Shown: one piece after another, positions 9,532 to 17,536 of the stretch
How positions within the stretch are numbered: the first letter of the stretch is position 1
Layout of the letters: each line of letters begins with the position of its first letter
Assembly (NCBI GenBank): GCA_009379925.1
Contig: WHSU01000021.1
Span: 1 to 51,821, forward strand
Source of the DNA: Dehalococcoidia bacterium
GTDB lineage: Bacteria; Chloroflexota; Dehalococcoidia; UBA2979
DNA: 51,821 bases
Direction: 5' to 3'
Program-made: the position numbers and the translations under genes
The notes under the pieces: model-generated
The model's database searches: none
What the model was told of the DNA's origin: nothing
The model's input: only the letters and a program-made list of their open reading frames with translations

Positions 9532-10680
9532 ATGGTTGATGCGGCAGCGCTGCCGGGCGCGCTCTCCGATGTGCGCGTCCTGGACCTATCGACCAGACTC
9601 TCAGGAGCCTTCTGCGCGAGGCTGTTCGGCGATCACGGCGCGGACGTCGTACTGCTCGAGACGCCCGATGGACACGCGCTGCGAGGGGAATCGCCCTTCC
9701 TGGACGGCATCGCGGGCGCCGAACGCTCGCTCGTCCACGCCTATGCGAACCAGAACAAGCGGTCCGTGGTCCTCGAGCCGGGGGACGCGCGACGTCGGGA
9801 CCTGGTGTTCGGGGCGGACGTGATCGTCGTGTCCGACCGAGCGACCGCAGAGGAAGTCCGCAAGCATGCCGGGGCGGGCGCCGTGATCGTGGCCACGACT
9901 CCGTACGGCCTCGACACCTCGATGGCCGACATGCCCGGCAATGACCTGACTGCCGGCGCAGCCTCCGGGTGGGCGCTCACGAACGGGGACGAGGACGAAC
10001 CACCGCTCCGCCCCACGCTCCACCAGTCGGCGTACCTGGCCGGAACGATGGCGTATACCGGCGCGGTCGCTGCGCTGGTCGAGCGGGAGTCGAGCGGACT
10101 CGGCCAAACGGTGGACGTGTGCGAACTGGAGCCGATGTTGTGGATGGCGGCACCGGGGATCCTCGGCGCCACCCAAGGGAACGTCTTCGGGGCAGGGCGC
10201 GGCCGCCCGGGCGTCTTCACCGGCCCGGTGGCGACGAAGGACGGGTACTTCTCGGTGACCTTCAGCCGCCCCCACTTCTGGACGGAGGCGATGCGGGCGC
10301 TGGGTCTGGATGACCTCGCGAGTGACCCTCGCTACCTCGACCGCACCGTCCGGCAGGCGGAAGCAGAGCCGCTGGCAGCTCGCATCGAGGGCGCGCTGGC
10401 CGAACGCGACCGCTGGGACCTCTTCCACGACATGTCCCGGCGCCGGTGCACCGTGGGGATCGTGCTGGACATGAGCGACCTCGCCGAGAGCGAGCACCTC
10501 GCTGCTCGTTGGACGACGGCGCAGACGCAGGTCGACGAACGTCCGGCCGCGACGTTGTCGTCGCCATGCCAGATGACCGCCACGCCCTGGACGATGCGTT
10601 CGCCGGCGCCACGTCTCGGCGAGCACACGGACGCCGTATTGACCGAGTGGTCCGCTACGCGAGAGGGGGCCCGGGGATGA
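9532..10680 (+). CDS. Family III CoA-transferase homologue lacking the catalytic Asp, partner of split pair 2
   Basis: A 382-residue paralogue of the protein at 4353-5483, sharing LDLSTRLSGAFCARL, HAYANQNKRSV, the GNDLTAGAASGWA region and a similar C-terminal RDRWDLF...CTVGIVLDM segment. At the aligned catalytic position it has LHQSAYLAG (Ala167), again with no aspartate, so the loss predates the duplication or occurred twice. The start ATG 9532 has a GGAGGGG ribosome site nine bases upstream; a longer frame from 9433 lacks one. It overlaps the next gene by four bases. It is likely the partner chain of a heterodimeric CoA-transferase with a different substrate from pair 1. Confidence 0.85.
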   Translation: MVDAAALPGALSDVRVLDLSTRLSGAFCARLFGDHGADVVLLETPDGHALRGESPFLDGIAGAERSLVHAYANQNKRSVVLEPGDARRRDLVFGADVIVVSDRATAEEVRKHAGAGAVIVATTPYGLDTSMADMPGNDLTAGAASGWALTNGDEDEPPLRPTLHQSAYLAGTMAYTGAVAALVERESSGLGQTVDVCELEPMLWMAAPGILGATQGNVFGAGRGRPGVFTGPVATKDGYFSVTFSRPHFWTEAMRALGLDDLASDPRYLDRTVRQAEAEPLAARIEGALAERDRWDLFHDMSRRRCTVGIVLDMSDLAESEHLAARWTTAQTQVDERPAATLSSPCQMTATPWTMRSPAPRLGEHTDAVLTEWSATREGARG

Positions 10681-11951
10681 CCGGGCCACTGGACGGCATT
10701 CGAATCATCACCTTCACACAGGCGTGGGCGGGTACATCTGGCACTGAACTGCTGGGGTTGCTGGGCGCCGACGTTATCCAGATCGAGTCCCGGACGCACC
10801 CGGACGTGTGGCGCGGCGGCTATGCCGGGCCGATCCCGCCGGCGGTCGCCGATCCGACCCGGAGGCAGCGTCGCTGGAACGTCGCGTCGGCGTACAACTC
10901 GGTGAACCTCAACAAGCGGGCGATCACGCTGGACGTAGTCGACCCGCAGGGCATGGAGATCTTCAAGCGGCTGATCCCGCTGGCGGATGTGATCGCCGAC
11001 AACTTCACACCGATGGTGATGGAGAAGTGGGGCCTCAGCTACGACGTGCTCAGGTCCATCAAGCCAGACATCATCCAGGCGTCGCTCTCCGCCTACGGCG
11101 CTACCGGCCCCCTGCGCGAGGTCCGGGGGATCGGTGGCACGATGGAACCGATGTCCGGCCTCACCTCGCTGCTGGGGTACGAGGGCGGCCGGCCCATGAA
11201 CTCAGGCTCGATGATTCCTGACGCCATCGCCGGACTCTGGTTCGCCGCGGCGATCGTGACGGCCCTTCGGCACCGCGCCCGCACCGGCGAAGGCCAGTAC
11301 ATCGACCTGAGCATGATGGAGTCCAACGCCATGATCACGGGGGATGCCTTCCTGGAGTACACGGCGAACGGCCGCGTACGGCCCAGGACGGGCAACCGGC
11401 ATCCGCGCATAGCCCCCCACAACATCTATCCCGCGCGGGATGGGGCGTGGCTGGCGCTCTCGGCGGACGACGAGCGGCAATGGGCCGCGCTGACCACGGC
11501 GATCGGCCGGCCGGGCTTGCGTGATGACGCCCGGTTCTCCTCGATGGAGGACCGAAAGCGCCACGAGGCGGAACTGGACCAGGAGATCGCCGCATGGGTC
11601 TGCGAGCAGGACGCCTCCGCGGCTGAAGCGCGACTGCTCGCCGCCGGCGTAAGCGCTGCCCGCGCACGTGCCCGGGATGAGCTACTGGAACACCCCGCGC
11701 TAACGGAGCGCGGATTCGGCGCCACCATCGAGCATTCCGAGGCGGGGACGCAGCACCTGGCCGGTGTGCCGTGGCGGATGTCGCGCACCCAACCGGAGGT
11801 CCGGCGCCCAGCACCGATGCTCGGCGAGCACAGCTTCGAGGTGTTCGAGCATTTCCTTCGCATGAGCCGCGAGGACTACGACCGGCTCGTGGAACTCGGT
11901 ATCTCCGGCGACTCCCCACCGGACAGCGGACGCGTCAGTCCGGAAGACTGA
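10677..11951 (+). CDS. Family III CoA-transferase, catalytic partner of split pair 2
   Basis: A 424-residue CaiB/BaiF-family protein closely resembling the one at 3088-4356: FTQAWAGTSGTELLGLLGADVIQ, SVNLNKRAITLDV, SLSAYGATGPLREV and GEGQYIDLSMMES. Asp182 in IPDAIAGLW matches the catalytic aspartate. The ATGA start overlaps the stop of the noncatalytic partner, so the two chains are made in equal amounts. The 3' end overlaps the end of the convergent LacI-type regulator gene by 17 bases. No transporter lies downstream on this strand; importer 1 is transcribed divergently and may serve both pairs. The substrate is unknown. Confidence 0.9.
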   Translation: MTGPLDGIRIITFTQAWAGTSGTELLGLLGADVIQIESRTHPDVWRGGYAGPIPPAVADPTRRQRRWNVASAYNSVNLNKRAITLDVVDPQGMEIFKRLIPLADVIADNFTPMVMEKWGLSYDVLRSIKPDIIQASLSAYGATGPLREVRGIGGTMEPMSGLTSLLGYEGGRPMNSGSMIPDAIAGLWFAAAIVTALRHRARTGEGQYIDLSMMESNAMITGDAFLEYTANGRVRPRTGNRHPRIAPHNIYPARDGAWLALSADDERQWAALTTAIGRPGLRDDARFSSMEDRKRHEAELDQEIAAWVCEQDASAAEARLLAAGVSAARARARDELLEHPALTERGFGATIEHSEAGTQHLAGVPWRMSRTQPEVRRPAPMLGEHSFEVFEHFLRMSREDYDRLVELGISGDSPPDSGRVSPED

Positions 11952-12984
11952 CCTTCGTTCGTCCGTACTCGCCGGGTGGCGGGCAGATGGATCCGGCAGG
12001 GCGCCATTTCGCGATCAGCAACGACTGGCGATTCTCTGGCTCTTTGCCTTCGATCCAGTCGACGGCTACCTGACTGGCTTCGTATCCGACGGCGCGCGCG
12101 TCAACGTGGATTTCCGCGACCAGGCCAGCGGTTCCCGGCGTCGCGGAGTCGTTGAAGTTCACGAGCGACATGTCGTCAGGCACCTTGAACCCGCGGTCGG
12201 CGAGCCGAGCGAGCGTCGCGGAGAGGTTGCGCATCATCACGAAGAGCACCGTTGGCCGGTCACGTCGCGCCAGGAGGTGATCCAGCGCGGTCATCGCGGA
12301 GCCTTCGCCGAAGTCCATTGGTGGCTCCTCCACGAGGGTCATGCCGTGCCGCACCGCGGCGTCCGCCAGGCCCGGAAAGCCGCCGCCACTCGCGCCTCGT
12401 ACACCTCCGACGAACGCGATCGACTGGTGGCCGAGCGCCGCGAGGTGCTCCACCATCTCATTGAGGCGGGCACGCGCCGGGGCATGCACCAGCGGCACGT
12501 CGTCGACCTCCTTCGTCCTGGTAGAGAGCGCCACCACCGGAATGCCGGACTCGCGGGCGAAGTCGATCTCCTTGCGCGCCACTCGGGTCGGGTTCGAGAG
12601 CAGCAGGGCATCGACTCGACGCTCCAGAAGTCGCCGGATCAGCGACACGTATCGGTCGTCGCTGTCCCGAGCGCTCGTCACCAGCACGCTGAACCCACGC
12701 TCGTCACATCCGGATTCGATTCCCTCCAACAGGTCCAGGACGCTGGGATTGCGGAGCTGATGAAAGACGACGCCTACGGTCATGGTCCGAGCGCGCCGCA
12801 GGGCACGCGCACCCTCGTTGGCGCGGTAATCCAGGTCTGCCACGGCGGCGAGGACCCGCTCGATCGCCTCCCCGCTGGCGTAGTGCCCGCCGTTGAGGAC
12901 TCGAGATGCGGTGCTGAGGGAGACCTGTGCCCGGCTGGCAACGTCCCGCAGCGTTATCGGCCGACCGTTCGAAGGCTTCGTCAT
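11935..12984 (-). CDS. LacI-family transcriptional regulator
   Basis: A 349-residue repressor. The N-terminal helix-turn-helix reads ITLRDVASRAQVSLSTASRVLNG (about residues 10-32), followed by the hinge helix and a periplasmic-binding-like effector domain beginning TVGVVFHQLRNP. I chose ATG 12984, where LacI homology begins; an in-frame GTG at 13002 would add six residues. A near-perfect LacI-type palindrome lies at 13974-13991 in front of the crotonase gene, two genes away, and is the obvious candidate target. Unusually for the family, no sugar gene is present, so the effector may be a CoA ester or an acid. The end of the gene overlaps the convergent CoA-transferase gene by 17 bases. Confidence 0.93.
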   Translation of the reverse strand: MTKPSNGRPITLRDVASRAQVSLSTASRVLNGGHYASGEAIERVLAAVADLDYRANEGARALRRARTMTVGVVFHQLRNPSVLDLLEGIESGCDERGFSVLVTSARDSDDRYVSLIRRLLERRVDALLLSNPTRVARKEIDFARESGIPVVALSTRTKEVDDVPLVHAPARARLNEMVEHLAALGHQSIAFVGGVRGASGGGFPGLADAAVRHGMTLVEEPPMDFGEGSAMTALDHLLARRDRPTVLFVMMRNLSATLARLADRGFKVPDDMSLVNFNDSATPGTAGLVAEIHVDARAVGYEASQVAVDWIEGKEPENRQSLLIAKWRPAGSICPPPGEYGRTKVSLPD

Positions 12985-13191
12985 CCAGTCCGCTCGTTCC
13001 ACTACGCAGGCCGCTCAGGCCGAGGTGAGCCCACTGCAATGGGTGCGCTGCCGGCAGATCACGCACCTGCTTGCGTCCGTTCTCGGGAGTATGGTACCCG
13101 AGGATTGTTCGGGCGATGATGTGGAGGCCCCGCCCGGGAACGATCCCGGGGTCCGACACATGATGTCGAGCGAGGTGGGAGCCGGCCTGCG

Positions 13192-13917
13192 TTGCGACCA
13201 CCGACCCGGCTGCTCCACGCCTCTGACCTTCACCTCCACTGGCAGCAGTGCGACCCGGCACTGGATTGCCTTCGCGGGCTCCGAGACGCCGCCGCGAGGC
13301 TCGGCGCGCAGGCGGTGCTGATTGCGGGCGACGTCTTCGACACGGCGGACCAACCCGCGGACTTCGTGGAGGCCGTCGCCAAGGAAGTCGAGCTGTTCCC
13401 TCAGCCGATGGTGCTGATCCCCGGCAACTATGACATTCGGTACTCCGCGGACGAGTCCGACGCGCTGGGAGTGCTCGCCGAGTTGCTCCCAGGTCGACAT
13501 CGCGTGCTCGCGGACGGCGAGGGCGAGTCCGCGCTGCTGCTGGACGGCGCCCTCCATATCTGGGGACGCGGGATGCCGGAGCACTCGCCGCACAACGACC
13601 CGCTGCGCGGGGTCGTGTCGGTCGAGGACACGGCAAGGTGGTCTGTCGCGATTGCCCACGGCGAACTCACTCGATCGAGACGAGGGATGCGGAGTTCACC
13701 GATCGTGCTGGACGACCACGCGCAGGCGCTCCGCTCTGTCCATTACCTGGCGCTCGGTCACCACGATGACTCCCACATCGAGCGCTTCGGGACCACGGTC
13801 GTGTGCTACAGCGGGTCTGCGTCCTCGGTGCTCGGATCGCGCGAGTTTGCGGTGGTCGACCTCGTGGACCCGGGTGGCGACACCGTCGAGATCCACCGGC
13901 TGGGTCCGCCTACCTGA
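13192..13917 (+). CDS. Calcineurin-like metallophosphoesterase (SbcD/YkuE-like) with altered metal motifs
   Basis: A 241-residue protein starting with TTG (LLHASDLHLHW). Phosphoesterase motifs in order: Asp12-x-His14, Gly46-Asp47 (AGDVFD), Gly78-Asn79-Tyr80-Asp81, His156 (IAHGE) and Gly189-His190-His191-Asp192. The third motif is normally GNHD and the last GHxH; here the first His is Tyr and the last His is Asp, so metal coordination or activity may differ. The ribosome site (GAGGTGGGA) is somewhat distant, and the TTG start is my best guess. It stands alone between the LacI-type regulator and the crotonase operator. It could be a nuclease, nucleotidase or other phosphoesterase; the substrate is not predictable. 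Confidence 0.8.
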   Translation: MRPPTRLLHASDLHLHWQQCDPALDCLRGLRDAAARLGAQAVLIAGDVFDTADQPADFVEAVAKEVELFPQPMVLIPGNYDIRYSADESDALGVLAELLPGRHRVLADGEGESALLLDGALHIWGRGMPEHSPHNDPLRGVVSVEDTARWSVAIAHGELTRSRRGMRSSPIVLDDHAQALRSVHYLALGHHDDSHIERFGTTVVCYSGSASSVLGSREFAVVDLVDPGGDTVEIHRLGPPT

Positions 13918-13942
13918 GGGCGGCTGGTAGGGCGGCGCTGCC

Positions 13943-13971
13943 TTGACAGTGCCAGTTCAAACCGATAGATC
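13943..13971 (+). promoter_or_regulatory. Promoter of the crotonase gene
   Basis: A consensus -35 box TTGACA (13943-13948) is followed after 17 bases by the weak -10 TAGATC (13966-13971). The predicted start of transcription near 13978 falls inside the LacI-type palindrome, the standard geometry for repression. Confidence 0.55.
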
Positions 13972-13973
13972 GC

Positions 13974-13991
13974 TCTGGAACCGTTTCCAGA
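13974..13991. promoter_or_regulatory. LacI-type operator
   Basis: TCTGGAACCGTTTCCAGA is an 18-base dyad with central CG; only the pair flanking the centre is mismatched. It resembles the LacI/GalR and CcpA operator class. It lies 34 bases upstream of the crotonase start, over the expected transcription start, and 990 bases from the only LacI-family gene in the window. Confidence 0.75.
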
Positions 13992-14025
13992 CAAATGCGC
14001 TGTGCTTCGACGCAGGGAGGCCGCT

Positions 14026-14835
14026 GTGACGGACGAGCAACGAGTCAAATACGAGACCACGCACGACGGGATGATCGCCGTCGTGAGCCTGAACCGGCCT
14101 CGCTATCGCAACGCCTTGAGCCTCCAGACGATGAAGGAACTGGACAGCGCGTTTCAGCAGGCCGTGGACGACGACACGGTCCGCGTCATCGTCCTGAAGG
14201 GCGAAGGGACCGGGTTCTCTGCCGGTCACGACCTCGGCTCGCCGGATGTCGCGGGACGCGACCGGGAAGCTATGTCCAGGACGGACGCTATGTACGAGCG
14301 GACGTGGGAAACGGACATGGACCACTACCTGCGGTTCCGTAGCATCCCGAAGCCGACCATTGCGCAGGTACACGGCCACTGCATCTTCGCCGCGTTCATG
14401 CTGGCGTCCTCGATGGACCTCATCTTCGCCGCGGACGACGCGCAGTTCCTCGCGACCGACCTTGAGTACTTCACGATGCCATGGGACCTGGGCGTCCGCC
14501 GCACGAAAGAGATCCTGTACGAGAACCGCTTCCTCACAGCCCTTGAGGCGAAGGACATGGGGTATGTCCAGCGGACGTTTCCACTGGACGAACTCGAGGC
14601 TGGCGTGCTCGACTACGCGAAGCGGGTCTGCGAACAGGAACCTTTCAAGCTCCGGATCATGAAGATGTCGATCAACCAGATGCAGGACATGCAGGGCTTC
14701 ACCCCGCACATGCTGGCCCATCACTCGGCGTGGGTGGTCAGCCGCAGCGCGACGCGGGCGACGAACACGGTGGACCAGGAGCCGGGCCGGCGGCGAACGC
14801 ACAGCATCGTCGAGGCAGCCAAGGCGAAGCTCTAG
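14026..14835 (+). CDS. Crotonase-fold enzyme (enoyl-CoA hydratase/isomerase family) with altered oxyanion and catalytic residues
   Basis: A 269-residue crotonase-family protein. MIAVVSLNRPRYRNALSL (16-33) and FSAGHDL (64-70) form the first half of the CoA-binding and oxyanion site. The second half, normally a Gly-Gly-Gly stretch followed by a catalytic Glu in hydratases, reads GHCIFAAFMLASSMD (117-131): Ala122 replaces the oxyanion Gly and Met125 stands where rat hydratase has Glu144. A simple hydratase is therefore unlikely; an isomerase, hydrolase or C-C lyase variant fits better. GTG 14026 is chosen for its GGAGG site five bases upstream. The promoter carries a LacI-type operator, so expression is probably substrate-induced. 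Confidence 0.85.
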   Translation: MTDEQRVKYETTHDGMIAVVSLNRPRYRNALSLQTMKELDSAFQQAVDDDTVRVIVLKGEGTGFSAGHDLGSPDVAGRDREAMSRTDAMYERTWETDMDHYLRFRSIPKPTIAQVHGHCIFAAFMLASSMDLIFAADDAQFLATDLEYFTMPWDLGVRRTKEILYENRFLTALEAKDMGYVQRTFPLDELEAGVLDYAKRVCEQEPFKLRIMKMSINQMQDMQGFTPHMLAHHSAWVVSRSATRATNTVDQEPGRRRTHSIVEAAKAKL

Positions 14836-14930
14836 AGGGCCCGACTCCGCGCCGCGGCACGAACGCGCACGACCCCTACCGGCGCGCACGTTCGGCGAAC
14901 GTCATCCCATGGCGACCGAAGCCTGGGCGC

Positions 14931-15032
14931 GTCCAGTCCTATTCGAGCTATGGGGGCGCGATCGGCGTGATCACGCTCAACGGGCCCGAGAAGCTCAACG
15001 CCATGAATCGCAAGGTGTCGGACGGCGACGAC
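14931..15032 (+). pseudogene. Fragment of a second crotonase-family gene
   Basis: One frame reads GAIGVITLNGPEKLNAMNRK and then loses similarity. This is the N-terminal substrate-binding segment of enoyl-CoA hydratases, which continues in intact genes for over 200 residues. It lies about 95 bases after the intact crotonase but is not a copy of it, since the matching segment there reads IAVVSLNRPRYRNA. No start codon with a ribosome site is evident, so I treat it as a deletion remnant. Confidence 0.6.
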
Positions 15033-15052
15033 TGCCACGGTTCGCATACAAA

Positions 15053-15078
15053 GGGGAGGCGCCGTATGGCGCCTCCCC
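15053..15078. terminator. Bidirectional stem-loop terminator
   Basis: GGGGAGGCGCC (15053-15063), loop GTAT, GGCGCCTCCCC (15068-15078): a perfect 11-bp stem between convergent genes. On the minus strand it is followed by TTTGT, so it best serves the gene ending at 15102. Confidence 0.75.
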
Positions 15079-15101
15079 CGTGTGTACGCGAGCGTGATGT
15101 G

Positions 15102-16811
15102 CTACGTACCCAGGTTCGCGATGTAGAGGTCGACCAGTTCCCGGATCTCCAGCTGCGCCGGGCAGTCGGTGATCCAGTCGTTGGTGTCGGCCTCCGTGCC
15201 ACAGCCATCCAGCTGCATCCGGATCAGCTCCAGTTCGTGGATGGCCTGGTCGACCTTGCCCTGCTGGACACGCTTCTCGACGGCGTCAAGCCGGCTGAGC
15301 AGCGCGTTCTGGTTGCCGGGGCCATTGAACACGCTCGGGTCGAGAGCCGAGACCGCGTTCTGCACAAACTCGGCATCCTGGCCGTCCGGCACCCCGTCAT
15401 CGTCGGTGTCGGGGTCCGTCGGATCGGTCCCCAACTCCACCTCGAGGCCGTCGTCCAGCCCATCGTCGTCCGTGTCCGGGTCGTTCGGGTCGGTCTCACC
15501 AGGGTCCAGGCCGCCGTTGTGGTTGGCGTCCTCGTCCCCGTCAAGCAGGCCGTCATCGTCGGAGTCCGCGTCCAGCGGGTCCGTCGGGTTCGTGCCGTTG
15601 ACCTCGGTGCCGTCCAGCAGCCCGTCATCATCCGAGTCCGGGTCGTCCGGGTCCGTACCGAGCGCGATCTCCTCGCCGTCGAGCAGGCCGTCGTCATCGG
15701 CATCCGGGTCGATGCTGACGGCGATGACGCCGAGCGCCGGGACCGGCGGGATCGTCGCCACCTCCGGGTCCAGGAGCGGCACGGGGACGAAGCCGGCGCC
15801 GATGCGCGCGGCCACCCCGGGGTCGAAGACGATCGCGTCCGTCACGGCATCCCCGACCAGCGTGTCGATGCCCGCGTCGGAGTACACGTCGCCGAGGCTT
15901 CCCGAGAAAATGCTGATGGGGTCGGGCTCCGGGAAGATGTCGAGCAGCCCTCGCAGGTCGAGCTGCAGGTCAAGGTCGGCGCTGGTGCCAAGCCAGTGCA
16001 TCACCGGCTGCAGTTGAAGCGACACCGGGCCGGGGGTCGCCGGCAGCGTGACGGTCTGCGTCAGCGTCTCCCCCGCCGTCTGCCATTCCAGCACGGCGAC
16101 GGTCGACGTGAGCCCGTCGATGGTTGCGCCGGAGACGGTCACGACGCTCGCCGCGCCGCCCAGTCCCGGGAACGTCCCCGGGCCCGCTGCCGCCAGGGCA
16201 ATGTTGCCCTCGAGCTGCGCCGCCAGCAGTTCGCCCAGGACCGGGGCGGACAGCGTGATGGTGCTGCTGCTCAGCGGGACGTTGACGTTCGGGTCGCCGG
16301 CCATCGGCGCGACGAAGTCCGCGCCGCCCGCTGCGAGTGTCAGGTCCAGGTCCGCCGGGCAGTTGAGGCAGCCGGTGAAGTCCGCGGTGACGGTGGCATC
16401 CGCATCCAGCGCGACATCTGCCGACACATCAGTGTTCAGCGGCGTGTAGGTGAACTCTACCGGCACGGAGCCACCGGGGACGACGTCCGCTCGGTCGTAC
16501 GAGATCGTGAGCTCGGCCTCCATGTCAACGCGAATACTGGCGGTGCCGCTGATGTCCAGGTCGTAGCCCGCCGTCCCACCGACGCAGGTGCCGTCGATGA
16601 CCACGCCGATGCAAATTTCCTCCCCGCGGCTCGCCTCGATCGGCGCCGTGGTCTGGAAGCCAAGTCGTACCTGTTGCGTCGAGGTGATTGTTTCCGCAGA
16701 AGCGTTGCCCGCCATGAACGGTGCGAACTGTGCCGCCAGCAGGGCCACCGCGGCCACCACGCGCATCGTCATCGCCTGCCAGCGATGGCGTGCGAGTCCC
16801 TTCCCAAACAT
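15102..16811 (-). CDS. Secreted protein with thrombospondin type 3-like calcium-binding repeats
   Basis: A 569-residue exported protein. A Sec signal peptide ([20 protein letters not shown], about 16-35) ends near NASAE. Residues 40-360 are beta-rich and Thr/Val/Asp-rich with two Cys pairs and no family I recognise. Residues 368-480 contain at least five Asp-rich repeats of the form DxDxDGLxDGxE...GTDPxDPD, the thrombospondin type 3/EF-hand-like pattern that binds calcium. The remaining 90 residues look helical and end with a CG...[16 protein letters not shown] segment. There is no sorting signal or C-terminal anchor. Start ATG 16811 has an AAGGAA site. It is flanked by remnants (crotonase, sulfatase), and its role, perhaps surface adhesion or matrix, is unknown. 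Confidence 0.8.
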   Translation of the reverse strand: MFGKGLARHRWQAMTMRVVAAVALLAAQFAPFMAGNASAETITSTQQVRLGFQTTAPIEASRGEEICIGVVIDGTCVGGTAGYDLDISGTASIRVDMEAELTISYDRADVVPGGSVPVEFTYTPLNTDVSADVALDADATVTADFTGCLNCPADLDLTLAAGGADFVAPMAGDPNVNVPLSSSTITLSAPVLGELLAAQLEGNIALAAAGPGTFPGLGGAASVVTVSGATIDGLTSTVAVLEWQTAGETLTQTVTLPATPGPVSLQLQPVMHWLGTSADLDLQLDLRGLLDIFPEPDPISIFSGSLGDVYSDAGIDTLVGDAVTDAIVFDPGVAARIGAGFVPVPLLDPEVATIPPVPALGVIAVSIDPDADDDGLLDGEEIALGTDPDDPDSDDDGLLDGTEVNGTNPTDPLDADSDDDGLLDGDEDANHNGGLDPGETDPNDPDTDDDGLDDGLEVELGTDPTDPDTDDDGVPDGQDAEFVQNAVSALDPSVFNGPGNQNALLSRLDAVEKRVQQGKVDQAIHELELIRMQLDGCGTEADTNDWITDCPAQLEIRELVDLYIANLGT

Positions 16812-17536
16812 GGGATTCCTTCCCCGCGGCAGCCATGTGGATAAGCTCGACCCCTGACGGGGCCGTCAGAACCATCGAAGTTCGGGAGACAGTACTGAAG
16901 GGTTGGAGACGCTGAGGCCGTGCCGGCCCGTCCGCCAGCATCGCGAGGCCCGCGAGCGTGGCGCGGGCGAGCGGAGCGCGCTCGCCGCGGGCCTGTAACG
17001 CCCGCCACTCCCGACGGGACTGCGCGACTGGAGTAGCGGCATCCGCGCCGGGCGGGTCGAGCGCTGGCTTAGCCAGGACGTTGCGGCACCGGTTCGGACA
17101 CCGGCCCTACTGCAGCCGAACCGTACAGCCGCCGTCGCTCACTCGATGCACAGCGCCTGCACGACACGATGATCGACCATGACCGGCACGTCGGCCGGGT
17201 CCTCGACCTGCTGGACGAGCCCGACCTGACCGACGGCACGATCTTTATCTACTCCACGGACAACGGGCCGCACGCGAACTCGTAGCCGGATGGTGCGACC
17301 ACTCCCTTCCGCAGCGAGAAGGACACGAACTGGGAGGGCGCCTTCCAGGTGCCGCAAGCCCGGCCACGTCCCGGCCGGGTAGGTTTCGAACCGCCTGATC
17401 AGCCACCCCTCGGAGACCGTCAGAGCGGACGCGAGCGCCCCCGCAACCCCGTCTCTCGAAGATCGACAGTCCACCGGGCACGACATAACCCGAGTGGGAC
17501 GCACGGCACACGCTGGCTCCGCAGCGGTGCGGACGC
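16812..17536. other. Gene-poor stretch with decayed sequence
   Basis: 725 bases without an intact gene. It holds the sulfatase remnant at 17145-17354 and a strong hairpin, GGCGAGCG (16966-16973) pairing with CGCTCGCC (16979-16986), with an outer GCCCGCG/CGCGGGC stem. The rest shows no gene I can support. Confidence 0.6.
17145..17354 (+). pseudogene. Decayed arylsulfatase-type gene fragment
   Basis: One frame reads [20 protein letters not shown], then [14 protein letters not shown], a TAG stop at 17283-17285, then PDGATTPFRSEKDTNWEGAF. This is the region of type I sulfatases where intact members read STDNGPHxNSWPDGGxTPFRSEKxTNWEGG; the stop replaces the Trp codon (TGG to TAG). Sequence on both sides loses similarity, and the N-terminal Cys/Ser formylglycine motif is absent. 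A sulfatase once lay here and has been truncated and inactivated. Confidence 0.8.

Noticed and set aside
15380..15710. Regular near-repeats resembling a short repeat array
   Set aside because: They are the codons of Asp-rich calcium-binding repeats in a coding frame, with no unique spacers, so not a CRISPR array.
14730..16844. A 704-residue plus-strand open frame
   Set aside because: Shadow of the calcium-repeat protein on the other strand; only its first part (14931-15032) shows real similarity, to a crotonase fragment.
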